Shown here: positions 25,388 to 33,843 of the stretch, piece after piece
Position numbering within the stretch: the stretch's first letter is position 1
Layout of the letters: each line of letters begins with the position of its first letter
Source: Arthrobacter sp. EM1
GTDB lineage: Bacteria > Actinomycetota > Actinomycetes > Actinomycetales > Micrococcaceae
Assembly (NCBI RefSeq): GCF_029964055.1
Contig: NZ_CP124836.1
Location: forward strand, 868,001-932,000
Direction of reading: 5' to 3'
Length of the DNA: 64,000 nt
Notes under the pieces: model-generated
Told to the model about the DNA's origin: nothing
Databases searched by the model: none
Seen by the model: only the letters and a program-made list of their open reading frames with translations
Position numbers and translations under genes: made by a program

Positions 25388-26224
25388 ATGGCGAACTACA
25401 CTGCCGCTGATATCAAGGCTCTGCGCGAGCGCACTGGCGCCGGCATGATGGATGTCAAGAAGGCTCTTGACGAGGCCAACGGCGATGCCGAGAAGGCAAT
25501 CGAAATCATCCGCATCAAGGGCCTCAAGGGCGCTACCAAGCGCGAAGGCCGTTCCACCGCTGAGGGCTTGGTTGCTGCCAAGGTCGACGGCGGCGTCGGC
25601 GTAATGATTGAAGTCAACTGCGAGACCGACTTCGTCGCGAAGGCTGACAAGTTCATCCAGCTGGCCGATAAGGTTCTGGCCGTTGCAGTCGAGTCCGGCG
25701 CCGCCGACCTCGAGACCCTGCTGGCCACCGAAGTTGACGGCAAGCCGCTCTCCGAGGTTGTTATCGAAGAGGGCGCCGTGCTGGGCGAGAAGGTTGTTGT
25801 CCGCCGGATTTCCCGCGTTGAGGGTGCCACAGTCGACGCTTACCTGCACAAGACCTCCAAGGATCTCCCGGCCCAGGTCGGCGTCCTGTTCGCAGTTGAC
25901 GGCGAAGGCGAGACGGCAGACACCGCAGCCCACGACGTCGCCGTTCACATCGCCGCGATGTCCCCGAACTACCTCTCCCGCGAGGATGTGCCGGCCGAGC
26001 TCGTTGAGTCGGAGCGGCGCATCGCCGAAGAGACGGCTAAGGCTGAAGGCAAGCCCGAGGCAGCAATGACCAAGATTGTGGAAGGCCGGGTTACCGGTTT
26101 CTACAAGGGCGAGGTCCTCCTTGACCAGTCGTTCGCCAAGGACGCCAAGAAGTCTGTTGCGCAGGTCCTCACCGAGGCCGGCGTCAAGGGCACCGCGTTC
26201 ACGCGCTTCCGCGTCGGTTCCTAG
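25388..26224 (+). CDS. tsf: elongation factor Ts
   Basis: 278 aa. It is the nucleotide exchange factor of EF-Tu. Conserved N-terminal UBA-like segment with ALRERTGAGMMDVKKALDEANGD and the core IEVNCETDFVAK, MSPNYLSREDVP, and the C-terminal dimerisation part LLDQSFAKDAKKSVAQVL. ATG follows AGAGGGG. It is transcribed from rpsB and ends at a terminator before pyrH. Confidence 0.97.
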   Translation: MANYTAADIKALRERTGAGMMDVKKALDEANGDAEKAIEIIRIKGLKGATKREGRSTAEGLVAAKVDGGVGVMIEVNCETDFVAKADKFIQLADKVLAVAVESGAADLETLLATEVDGKPLSEVVIEEGAVLGEKVVVRRISRVEGATVDAYLHKTSKDLPAQVGVLFAVDGEGETADTAAHDVAVHIAAMSPNYLSREDVPAELVESERRIAEETAKAEGKPEAAMTKIVEGRVTGFYKGEVLLDQSFAKDAKKSVAQVLTEAGVKGTAFTRFRVGS

Positions 26225-26256
26225 CCAGACACCCGTCTGACCCTCGTCAGACACGC

Positions 26257-26290
26257 AAAAGGGGTGGCCACTGCGGTGGCCGCCCTTTTT
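26257..26290 (+). terminator. rho-independent terminator after tsf
   Basis: AAAAGGG and CCCTTTT flank an inner GGCCACTGCGGTGGCC arm, followed by TTTTTG. It separates rpsB-tsf from pyrH. Confidence 0.88.
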
Positions 26291-26420
26291 GTATGCAGGC
26301 CCAGTGTTATGCACCCTGCACGCGCCCGGGTGACCCCGGGCGCATCCTGGCCCGGGGCGAGTCACGCCTTTGGCCCCGGGCACGATAACCTAGCTCAGAG
26401 CTCACCAACGGGAAGGCACC

Positions 26421-27158
26421 ATGGAAACCGTCACCACTTCAGCCCAGCCAAAGAAGAGCAGGCGCCGCGTCCTGTTGAAGCTCTCCGGCGAGGTCTTCGG
26501 GGGCGGCAAGCTCGGCGTTGACCCGGATACCGTCCGCGGCGTGGCCAAGCAGATCGCCGCTGCAGTGCCGGACGTCGAGGTTGCCATCGTCGTCGGCGGC
26601 GGAAACTTTTTCCGCGGAGCCGAACTCTCGCAGAGCGGCATGGACAGGTCCCGGGCCGACTATATGGGCATGCTTGGCACGGTGATGAACTGCCTGGCCC
26701 TCCAGGACTTCCTGGAGCAGGCCGGCGTCGAGACCCGGGTCCAAAGCGCCATCACCATGGGCCAGGTCGCTGAGGCGTACATTCCGCGCCGTGCCATCCG
26801 CCACATGGAAAAGGGCCGTGTTGTCATCTTCGGCGCCGGTGCGGGCCTGCCGTACTTCTCCACCGACACAGTGGCCGCCCAGCGCGCCCTGGAGGTTCAC
26901 GCCGACGTCGTCCTGATGGCCAAAAGCGGCGTCGACGGCGTCTACACGGCGGACCCGAAGAAAGACCCCACGGCCGAGAAGCTGCACCACCTCAGCTACG
27001 ACGAAGCCCTCCGCCGGGACATCCGTGTGATGGACCAGACGGCCATGACCATGTGCAAGGATAACAACCTCACCATGGTGGTGTTCGGGATGGAAGGTGA
27101 TGGCAACGTCACCCGCGCCATTCTGGGCGAGGACCTAGGCACCGTAGTCAGTCCCTAG
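26421..27158 (+). CDS. pyrH: UMP kinase
   Basis: 245 aa hexameric kinase of the amino-acid kinase fold; phosphorylates UMP to UDP with ATP. Visible: [15 protein letters not shown] at the start, [11 protein letters not shown], the UMP-binding [34 protein letters not shown] and [14 protein letters not shown]. The length is normal. The next gene is frr 109 bp downstream. TAACCT at about 26387 could be a -10 element for this gene, since a terminator lies just upstream. Confidence 0.96.
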   Translation: METVTTSAQPKKSRRRVLLKLSGEVFGGGKLGVDPDTVRGVAKQIAAAVPDVEVAIVVGGGNFFRGAELSQSGMDRSRADYMGMLGTVMNCLALQDFLEQAGVETRVQSAITMGQVAEAYIPRRAIRHMEKGRVVIFGAGAGLPYFSTDTVAAQRALEVHADVVLMAKSGVDGVYTADPKKDPTAEKLHHLSYDEALRRDIRVMDQTAMTMCKDNNLTMVVFGMEGDGNVTRAILGEDLGTVVSP

Positions 27159-27267
27159 CAGCGGCTAGGATGTTTCGAGGACAGTTCCGCCCCCGCAGTG
27201 CGGGAAAGCAGCCGGAACACAACAGCACCCCGCCAGTGGCGGGTGTACCAATTTCTGAGGAGAGATC

Positions 27268-27825
27268 GTGATCGAAGAAACCTTGCTCGAAGCCGGGGAA
27301 AAGATGGACAAGGCGATTGAGGTAGCCAAGGAAGACTTCGCCTCGATCCGCACTGGCCGCGCCAACCCGGGCCTCTACAACAAAGTCCTGGTGGACTACT
27401 ACGGTTCGCCTACGCCGTTGCAGCAGCTGGCGTCCTTTGCCATCCCGGATGCCCGCACCATCCTGATCACGCCGTTCGACAAGAGCGCACTGCGCGAGAT
27501 CGAGCGGGCCCTCAGCGACTCCGAGGTGGGCGCCAATCCCTCCAATGACGGCAGCGTCATCCGGATCACCATCCCCGATCTCACCCAGGAACGCCGCAAG
27601 GAATACGTCAAGATCGTCAAGACCAAGGGTGAGGATGCCAAGGTGTCCATCCGCAACATCCGCCGCAAAGCGAAGGAAACGCTGGACAAGCTCGTCAAGG
27701 ATGGCGAAGCCGGCGAGGACGAGGGCAACCGCGGCGAAAAAGAACTCGACGCCATGACCAAGGCCCACGTCGACGGTATCGATGATCTGCTCAAGCGCAA
27801 GGAAGCCGAGCTGCTCGAGGTCTAA
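27268..27825 (+). CDS. frr: ribosome recycling factor
   Basis: 185 aa, GTG start after GAGGAGAG. It splits post-termination ribosomes with EF-G. Typical sequence: MDKAIEVAKEDFASIRTGRA, LQQLASFAIPDARTILITPF, ERRKEYVKIVKTKGEDAKVSIRNIRR and a C-terminal DDLLKRKEAELLEV. The stop overlaps the cdsA start by one base (TAATG). Confidence 0.97.
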   Translation: MIEETLLEAGEKMDKAIEVAKEDFASIRTGRANPGLYNKVLVDYYGSPTPLQQLASFAIPDARTILITPFDKSALREIERALSDSEVGANPSNDGSVIRITIPDLTQERRKEYVKIVKTKGEDAKVSIRNIRRKAKETLDKLVKDGEAGEDEGNRGEKELDAMTKAHVDGIDDLLKRKEAELLEV

Positions 27826-28745
27826 TGACGCAGGAACAGGGGGAACCCGGAGCTGATATCCGGGTGCGGCGGAAGCAACGGACAAACCCGACGCCGAAAG
27901 CCGGCAGGAATCTACCCGCCGCGATTGTGGTGGGTCTTGGGATGCTCTTTTTTGTCCTGGGCGGGCTGCTGTTCCTGCCGCTGGGTTTTGTCCTGATCGT
28001 CACGGCCTTTGGCGTTTTCGGCGTCTGGGAAGTCTTTCGGGCGCTGGAAGCCTCGGGCACCAGAGTGCCGATCGTCCCGGTGATGATCGGCACCGCGGCG
28101 ATGCCCGTATCCTCCTACTTTGGCGGCGTCGAGAGCCTCCTGTTCGCCATGATGCTCAGCAGCGTAGCGGTGCTGTTGTGGCGGTCCCTGGACGGTGCCG
28201 CCGGTTCCGCGCGCAGCATCTTCGCCGGAGTCTTCACCCTGGCCTGGATCCCGTTTATGATCAGCTTCGCCGTGTTGCCGCTGCATACCGTGGCGGGCGA
28301 AACGCCGGTGTGGCTCTGGCCGGACGGCCTCATTCCTCCCGGAGCCTGGCAGATTGCCACCCTGCTGTTGCTGGTGGTCGCGAATGACACTTTCGGCTAC
28401 CTCGTCGGCGCTTCGATCGGCAAGCACCCGATGGCACCGAAAATCAGTCCCAAAAAAAGCTGGGAGGGCTTCGCCGGGTCCATCGCCGGTGCCACGCTTG
28501 TGGGGGTGCTCGCCGCCGTCTACGTACTGGACAAGCCCTGGTGGTTCGGTGCGGCGCTGGCTGCGGGCATGGTGGCCGCAGCAACAGCCGGGGACCTCTC
28601 CGAGTCCATGGTCAAACGCGAACTGGGGATCAAGGACATGAGCAGTATCCTGCCCGGGCACGGCGGGGTTATGGACCGGCTGGACTCGATCGTCTTCGCT
28701 TCCCCGGCGGCGTTTATCCTTTACTCACTCTTTGCCGGCGCGTGA
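27825..28745 (+). CDS. cdsA: phosphatidate cytidylyltransferase
   Basis: 306 aa membrane enzyme that makes CDP-diacylglycerol from phosphatidate and CTP, the entry to phospholipid synthesis. A charged cytoplasmic start is followed by about eight helices. The CDS signature S-x-V-K-R-x4-K-D-x-S-x2-L-P-x-H-G-G-x-x-D-R-x-D is intact as SMVKRELGIKDMSSILPGHG with GVMDRLDSIVF. It is co-translated with frr. Confidence 0.95.
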   Translation: MTQEQGEPGADIRVRRKQRTNPTPKAGRNLPAAIVVGLGMLFFVLGGLLFLPLGFVLIVTAFGVFGVWEVFRALEASGTRVPIVPVMIGTAAMPVSSYFGGVESLLFAMMLSSVAVLLWRSLDGAAGSARSIFAGVFTLAWIPFMISFAVLPLHTVAGETPVWLWPDGLIPPGAWQIATLLLLVVANDTFGYLVGASIGKHPMAPKISPKKSWEGFAGSIAGATLVGVLAAVYVLDKPWWFGAALAAGMVAAATAGDLSESMVKRELGIKDMSSILPGHGGVMDRLDSIVFASPAAFILYSLFAGA

Positions 28746-28826
28746 GGCTGTCAATCTTCCACCCTCCGGCCCCTAGAATGGTGCCGGGCAAACCAGCCGA
28801 ACGGCATTGAAGGAACAACAGTTACA

Positions 28827-29405
28827 GTGGACATTCAACGTCAGATTCCTGCGTCTTTTGACCGCGTGGAGCGGAACCAGTACGGCTACAATGCCAAGCA
28901 AGTGGACCAGTTTATGCAGCGCGCCCGGGTTTCCTTCGAATCCCCCCGGTCCGCCGGGCGGCCGGTCAAGAGCGCCGATGTCCGTGCCGTCTCCTTCGAC
29001 CCCGTTAAGGCCGGCTATGCTGCAGCAGCCGTGGACGCGGCCCTGGACCGGCTTGAGGACGCCCTCGCCGTGCGGGAACGCGACGAGCTTGTCCTCGAAC
29101 GCGGCGAGGACGCCTGGCTCCGCGAGATCGGCCGGCTCGCCGGAATGCTCCGTGGCCGGCTGCACCGCCCCGACGGCCAGCGCTTCCGGCGCCCCGCGAA
29201 GGTCAAAGCCCGCAGCTACAACACCAGCGACGTGGATGACCTGTGCCACTCGCTGATCGGCTACCTGGAAAAAGACAAGCCGCTGAGTGTGGACAATGTC
29301 CGCCGCGCTGTCTTCCGCCCCGCCGTTGGCAAGGATGGCTACGAGGAAAACCAGGTGGACGCTTTCCTGGACCGGGTCGTAGAGCTGATGGCCGCAATCG
29401 ACTGA
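28827..29405 (+). CDS. DivIVA-domain protein
   Basis: 192 aa, GTG start; a TAGAAT at 28774 is a likely -10 box. It has two or more DivIVA-like segments: FDRVERNQYGYNAKQVDQFM at the N-terminus, VSFDPVKAGYAAAAVDAALDRLEDALAVRERD in the middle, and FRPAVGKDGYEENQVDAFLDRVVELMAAID at the end, each with the G-Y-x3-x-V-D-x-(F/A)-(L/M)-D pattern. DivIVA-type proteins localise to poles or septa; this short form lacks the long coiled-coil of Wag31 and its role is unknown. It is the last gene before the catabolic block. Confidence 0.8.
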   Translation: MDIQRQIPASFDRVERNQYGYNAKQVDQFMQRARVSFESPRSAGRPVKSADVRAVSFDPVKAGYAAAAVDAALDRLEDALAVRERDELVLERGEDAWLREIGRLAGMLRGRLHRPDGQRFRRPAKVKARSYNTSDVDDLCHSLIGYLEKDKPLSVDNVRRAVFRPAVGKDGYEENQVDAFLDRVVELMAAID

Positions 29406-29411
29406 GCGTTG

Positions 29412-30878
29412 TCAGCGCTCCGTGACCAGCGGCCGCTCAGGGGTGTGCAGGCGCGTCATAAGCCGGGTGACGGTCCGCGGCACTCGGTTCCGGGTGGCCC
29501 GGGAAACCAGGATTATCACGGCAAACGCGGCCGGCACCGTCCAGGCCGCCGGCTGCGCCAGCCAATCGGGGGTACCCCGGGCGCCCAGCATGGACCCCGC
29601 CACCATCGCCCCGCCGCACAACACCGACCCTGCGGCCATACCGGCGATTGCCCCCGCGTCGGTCAGCCCGCGCCACCAAATGCCCAGCAGAAGCACCGGG
29701 CACAGTGTGGATGCGGTAAAGGCAAAAACCAGCCCTACGCTGCCGGCCAGGGCAAGGGAACCCGTCATCGATGCGATTCCCAGCGGGACCACTGCCGACA
29801 GCACTGCCGCCCGCCGGAAGCCTTTGACACTGCCGCCGAAGAGGTCCTGGCTGATCACGCCTGCGAGCGAAACCACCAGTCCGGACGTCGTGGACAGGAA
29901 CGCGGCAAAGGCCCCGGCGACCACTAAGGCGGACAACAGATCACCGGCCATGCCGCCCACAAGCTCCCGGGGAAGCAGCAGCACCAGGGCATCGGCCTGG
30001 CCGCTCTGCGCCAACTCCGGCGCGAACATCCGGCCGATCAGCCCGTACGCCGTCGGGAAGAGATAGAAGACCGAGAGTAAACCCAGAACTATCAGGGTAG
30101 TGCGGCGGGCGGACTGCCCGTCGGGGTTGGTGTAAAAGCGCACCAGCACGTGGGGCAGCCCGAGGGTCCCGAACAGCAGCGCGACCAGCAGCGAGACGTT
30201 CTGGTATAGCCCCGCCGGCGCCGCGCCCGTCGGGTTCGCGGGTGCCGGGGCCACAGCCGGTGCCCCGGAGTCCGCCAGCACAAAAACGACAAAGAGGATG
30301 GGCACTGCAAGTGCCGTAAGTTTCAGCCAGTACTGGAACGCCTGGACAAAGGTAATGGACCGCATTCCACCGGACACCACTGTGACGCAGACGACGGCGA
30401 CCACCGCCACCATCCCTACCCAAGAGGGCAGCCCGGTGGTGATTCGGATGGCCAGCGCCGCGCCGTGGAGTTGCGGAACGATGTACAGCCAGCCGACCAC
30501 CACAACGACGACGCTCGTGACGCTGCGGACCACCCGGGAGTCGAGCCGCGCTTCGGTGAAATCGGGAATGGTGTACGCACCGGAGCGGCGAAGCGGGCCG
30601 GCGACAAAAAGGAGCAGCATCAGGTATCCGGCCGTGTACCCCACCGGGAACCACAGCGCGTCAGTGCCGGAGAGCAGGATGAGTCCGGCGACGCCGAGGA
30701 AGCTCGCCGCCGAAAGATATTCACCGCCGATCGCCGAGGCGTTCCACCAGGGCCGGACAGTACGGGAGGCAACATAAAAATCCCCGGTGGTGCGAGAGAT
30801 CCGCAGCCCATAGAAGCCGATGGCGGCAGTGGCCAGCGAGACGGCGGCAAAGGCCGCTATGCCGACGACGGGGTTCAC
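29412..30878 (-). CDS. sodium/solute symporter (cation acetate symporter-like)
   Basis: 488 aa from GTG at 30878, which has GAGG five bases upstream and lies 7 bp after the DUF485 gene; a longer frame is open but would overlap that gene. SSS family with about 13 helices: GDFYVASRTVRPWWNASAIG, GEYLSAASFLGVAGLI, SGGMRSITFVQAFQYWLK and LPHVLVRFYTNPDGQSAR are typical of the ActP/MctC branch, which imports acetate, pyruvate or propionate with Na+ or H+. It is the last gene of a minus-strand operon with a DUF485 protein, a LytTR regulator and a LytS kinase. Confidence 0.88.
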   Translation of the reverse strand: MNPVVGIAAFAAVSLATAAIGFYGLRISRTTGDFYVASRTVRPWWNASAIGGEYLSAASFLGVAGLILLSGTDALWFPVGYTAGYLMLLLFVAGPLRRSGAYTIPDFTEARLDSRVVRSVTSVVVVVVGWLYIVPQLHGAALAIRITTGLPSWVGMVAVVAVVCVTVVSGGMRSITFVQAFQYWLKLTALAVPILFVVFVLADSGAPAVAPAPANPTGAAPAGLYQNVSLLVALLFGTLGLPHVLVRFYTNPDGQSARRTTLIVLGLLSVFYLFPTAYGLIGRMFAPELAQSGQADALVLLLPRELVGGMAGDLLSALVVAGAFAAFLSTTSGLVVSLAGVISQDLFGGSVKGFRRAAVLSAVVPLGIASMTGSLALAGSVGLVFAFTASTLCPVLLLGIWWRGLTDAGAIAGMAAGSVLCGGAMVAGSMLGARGTPDWLAQPAAWTVPAAFAVIILVSRATRNRVPRTVTRLMTRLHTPERPLVTER

Positions 30879-30885
30879 GGGCGCC

Positions 30886-31263
30886 TCACTTGTCTCCAAC
30901 GAGATCCCGGTAGCGGGCCTCGTTCCTGGCCGCGGTCCGGACATACAGCCAGGCGCTGAGTCCGATGACCGGATAAATCCCGGCGCCGAGCAGCACCCAG
31001 TCGAAGGGCAGTCCCAGGATCGTTGAGTCAGCGAGGCCGGGGACCAGACCCAGCATCAGCGGGAATGCAACCAGGATCAGCAGGAAGCCTGCGGCCACCA
31101 CCACCGCAAGCCGCAACTGCGAGCGGATCAGCGAACGGACAAAAACCTGCCCGGCATCGGATTCCTCCGCGGCGTCGCGCGAATCGGCGCCCGGCAGTGC
31201 AGCCGGCGGTAAGCCGGCGCCGGGTGTGGTGTTGCGGGGCGCTGTGACTCGGACCCGGGTCAT
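30886..31263 (-). CDS. small membrane protein, DUF485-like symporter partner
   Basis: 125 aa from ATG at 31263, which overlaps the regulator stop (ATGA). A disordered N-terminal 50 residues is followed by two membrane helices (LAVVVAAGFLLILVAFPLML and FDWVLLGAGIYPVIGLSAWLYV) and a charged C-terminus RNEARYRDLVGDK, the layout of YjcH/MctB-type DUF485 proteins that accompany acetate-type symporters. Sequence similarity to DUF485 is weak; position before the symporter gene is the stronger argument. Confidence 0.68.
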   Translation of the reverse strand: MTRVRVTAPRNTTPGAGLPPAALPGADSRDAAEESDAGQVFVRSLIRSQLRLAVVVAAGFLLILVAFPLMLGLVPGLADSTILGLPFDWVLLGAGIYPVIGLSAWLYVRTAARNEARYRDLVGDK

Positions 31264-31979
31264 GACTGGGGACGGATTCGGGTCGCCTCGAGTTTTTCCC
31301 GCACCGCGGGCAGATGCCGCCTGCTGATGGGCAGTTCGGCCCCCGCTACGGTGACACTCGGCCGGGCGGCCGCGAGCTTCATCTGGCTGACATGCTTGAG
31401 TGCGATGAGGTAGGAACGGTGGATGCGCAGGTACCCGGCTTCGGCCCATTGCTGTTCCAGGTCGGCCAGCGGTACCCGGATGAGGTAACTTGCGTCGGTG
31501 GTATGCAGCCTGGCGTAGTCTCCCTGGGCCTGGACATAGGTGACGTCTTCGCGGCGGATCATCTTGGTGGTGCCGCCGAGGTCAACGGTGATCATTTCCG
31601 GTCGCGGCGCGCCGTCCTTGAGCAACTCGCTGATCCTGCCTATCGACTTCGCCAGCCGCTCGGCCCGGACGGGTTTAAGCAGATAGTCGACGGCGGCCAA
31701 CTCGAACGCTTCCAGCGCGCAGTCCTCGTCGGCCGTGACAAAAACGATCGCGGGAGGCTTGCTGCTGCGGGCGATGACGCGGGCGATATCCAGGCCGGAG
31801 ACCGCGGGCATGTGGATGTCGAGGAAGACGGCGTCGACCTCCTCGGCCTCGAGGGCGCGCAGAGCCTGGGCACCGGAGGAAGCCCGGAAGATAGCGCCGA
31901 TTCGGTCATCCCGGCCCAGCAGGAAGGCTAGTTCCTCAACGGCGGGCAACTCGTCGTCGGCGACGAGGACGTTAATCAT
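31260..31979 (-). CDS. LytTR-family response regulator
   Basis: 239 aa. Receiver domain (1-120) with VLVADDELPAVEELAFLL, the phospho-acceptor Asp in VDAVFLDIHMPAVSG and the Lys in YLLKPVRAERL. C-terminal LytTR DNA-binding domain with MIRREDVTYVQAQGDYARLHT and GYLRIHRSYLIALKHV. It pairs with the LytS-type kinase 36 bp upstream. The arrangement suggests it controls one or both flanking symporter units, as BtsR/YpdB and related systems do for pyruvate uptake; this is inference. Confidence 0.92.
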   Translation of the reverse strand: MINVLVADDELPAVEELAFLLGRDDRIGAIFRASSGAQALRALEAEEVDAVFLDIHMPAVSGLDIARVIARSSKPPAIVFVTADEDCALEAFELAAVDYLLKPVRAERLAKSIGRISELLKDGAPRPEMITVDLGGTTKMIRREDVTYVQAQGDYARLHTTDASYLIRVPLADLEQQWAEAGYLRIHRSYLIALKHVSQMKLAAARPSVTVAGAELPISRRHLPAVREKLEATRIRPQS

Positions 31980-32015
31980 GGCTCAAGACTACTGCCGACG
32001 GCATTTGGGTCCCGG

Positions 32016-33233
32016 TCAGGCGTCGTGGCGAGGCTGGGATTTAGGCACGCGCATCGTGATCAGGGTGCCTTCCCCGGGTGCCGTGTCGATGACCAGCCCG
32101 TAGTCGTCGCCGTAGACCTGCCGCAGCCGGGCGTCAACGTTGCGCAGCCCAACATGGTCTCCCTCGCCGTGCCCGGCGAGCATCGTCCGCAGCTGGTCCG
32201 GATCCATGCCCACGCCGTCGTCCTCGATGGTCACCTCGGCGAAGGCGCCGGAGTCGTGCGCCGTGATGGCGATGTGGCCGGGGCCCTCCTTGGCTTCGAG
32301 ACCGTGCCGGACGGCGTTTTCCACCAGCGGCTGCAGGCTCAGGAAGGGGATGACGGTGCTGAGCACTTCGGGGGCGATCCGGAGGCTCACCTGGACGCGG
32401 TCGCCGAACCGGGCCCGCTCCAGCAGCAGGTAACGGTCGATGCAGCGCAGTTCCTCGGCGAGGGTGGTGAAGTCACCATGCCGGCGGAAGGAGTAGCGGG
32501 TGAAATCTGCAAACTCCACCACCAGTTCACGGGCCCGGACCGGGTCGGTATTGATGAACGATGCGATCGCGTTCAGCGAGTTGTAGATGAAGTGCGGGCT
32601 GATCTGGGCCCGGAGTGCCCGCACCTCTGCCTCCATCAGGAGCGTGCGGGACGCGTCGAGTTCGGCCAGCTCCACCTGCGCGGCCACCCAGTCGGCTACT
32701 TCGCTGGTGGCCCGTACCAGCCCTGCGCCGGCCGCCGGGGCAAAAGCGGCCACGACGCCCACTACCCGGGCCCCGGCCTTGATCGGGGCAATCACCGCGG
32801 CGCGTTCCACCTCCGGCCGGGTGCTCACGGAGCCCTTGTTTTGTGCCAGTTCCTGCAGTTCACCCGCCGGGATCACCGCGGTGTGGCCGCCGGCGAGCAC
32901 CCCGGACGCCAGCTCCATCAGCAGCGGCTCAAGCTCCTCGCCGGCACCGTCCCACGCGAGCACGCCGGCAGCGTCGGTGATCGCCAGCGCGTCACAGCCC
33001 AGCAGGTTGCGCAGCTGCCGGCTCGCCTTCGCGGCACCGGCAGGGTTAAGCCCCGTGCGAAGGTGCTGGCCGGCGCGCGACGCCGTATGCAGCGTCTTGT
33101 AGGTGGCCCGCTCCGCGTCGGTGCCAAGCTCCCGGAAGGAGCGGAGCACCTTTAAACCGACGGCGACGACGACGGCGATCGCCGCCGCGATCACTGCGAT
33201 GGCGGCGGTGATGAACAGCGGAGAGTCGGGCAT
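32016..33233 (-). CDS. LytS-type sensor histidine kinase
   Basis: 405 aa from ATG at 33233. One N-terminal membrane helix (LFITAAIAVIAAAIAVVVAVGL), a GAF-like domain (about 65-190, LLGCDALAITDAAGVLAWDG), and a His-kinase module with the phospho-acceptor His in QISPHFIYNSLNAIASFINT, followed by an ATPase domain with PLVENAVRHGLE and VTIEDDGVGMD. The single helix and GAF domain suggest it senses an intracellular ligand or redox state, not an external one. It is first in the operon with the regulator, DUF485 protein and symporter, and divergent from a second DUF485/symporter pair. Confidence 0.92.
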   Translation of the reverse strand: MPDSPLFITAAIAVIAAAIAVVVAVGLKVLRSFRELGTDAERATYKTLHTASRAGQHLRTGLNPAGAAKASRQLRNLLGCDALAITDAAGVLAWDGAGEELEPLLMELASGVLAGGHTAVIPAGELQELAQNKGSVSTRPEVERAAVIAPIKAGARVVGVVAAFAPAAGAGLVRATSEVADWVAAQVELAELDASRTLLMEAEVRALRAQISPHFIYNSLNAIASFINTDPVRARELVVEFADFTRYSFRRHGDFTTLAEELRCIDRYLLLERARFGDRVQVSLRIAPEVLSTVIPFLSLQPLVENAVRHGLEAKEGPGHIAITAHDSGAFAEVTIEDDGVGMDPDQLRTMLAGHGEGDHVGLRNVDARLRQVYGDDYGLVIDTAPGEGTLITMRVPKSQPRHDA

Positions 33234-33375
33234 GCGCCCAGCGTATCGCGGCGCAGGACGGGCAGGGGCAGGTGAGGCTCCCGACGGTCCTGCCGGCACC
33301 GCTGAGCGCAGCATTCCGACCGTTGAGCGACGCACGGTACTGCGGTTCTGGCATGTTAGGCACGTCACGGGAGAC

Positions 33376-33391
33376 AGTGATTGCAGTCACA
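33376..33391. promoter_or_regulatory. CRP/GlxR-like site AGTGA-N6-TCACA
   Basis: AGTGATTGCAGTCACA differs from the TGTGA-N6-TCACA consensus at one position. It lies in the 229-bp region between the divergent LytS gene and the DUF485/symporter pair, 72 bp before the ATG at 33463. GlxR is known to control acetate and monocarboxylate genes in Corynebacterium; that a homologue acts here is inference. Confidence 0.5.
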
Positions 33392-33462
33392 TTGGCCGGC
33401 GGGCTGTTCGGAGCAGGCCAGGGCAGCCGGTGTGGACTCAAATCTCTCAATGAGGAGGAACG

Positions 33463-33843
33463 ATGGGTCACGAAGCCCAAAATACGGACGCCGCGGCGGC
33501 CGTGGACTTCAAGGAAGTCCAGTCGACCGAGCGGTTCCAGGAACTGCGCAAACGTCACCGCAGCTTTGTCTTTCCGATGGCCATTGCTTTCCTGCTCTGG
33601 TACTTCGCCTACGTCCTGCTGGCCGACTACGCGGCAGGGTTTATGTCCATCAAGCTGTGGGGCAACATCAACGTTGGCCTGGTCATGGGGCTGGCGCAGT
33701 TCGTGACCACCTTCGCTATCACCGGCTGGTACGTCAGTTACTCAAACCGCCGGCTCGACCCGATCGCCGCAGAAATCCGCCACGAAATCGAAGGCCACGA
33801 ATTCGATAAAAACGGCAACCAGATCACCGGGGTAACAAAATGA
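33463..33843 (+). CDS. DUF485 membrane protein, symporter partner
   Basis: 126 aa, ATG after AGGAGGA. DUF485 (PF04341) is clear: FQELRKRHRSFVFPMAIAFLLWYFAYVLLADYA, then the second helix INVGLVMGLAQFVTTFAITGWYVSYSNRRLDP. Two membrane helices with both ends cytoplasmic. MctB of Corynebacterium is the model: a small protein co-encoded with the MctC monocarboxylate symporter. Overlaps the symporter start by 4 bp (ATGA). Confidence 0.9.
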   Translation: MGHEAQNTDAAAAVDFKEVQSTERFQELRKRHRSFVFPMAIAFLLWYFAYVLLADYAAGFMSIKLWGNINVGLVMGLAQFVTTFAITGWYVSYSNRRLDPIAAEIRHEIEGHEFDKNGNQITGVTK

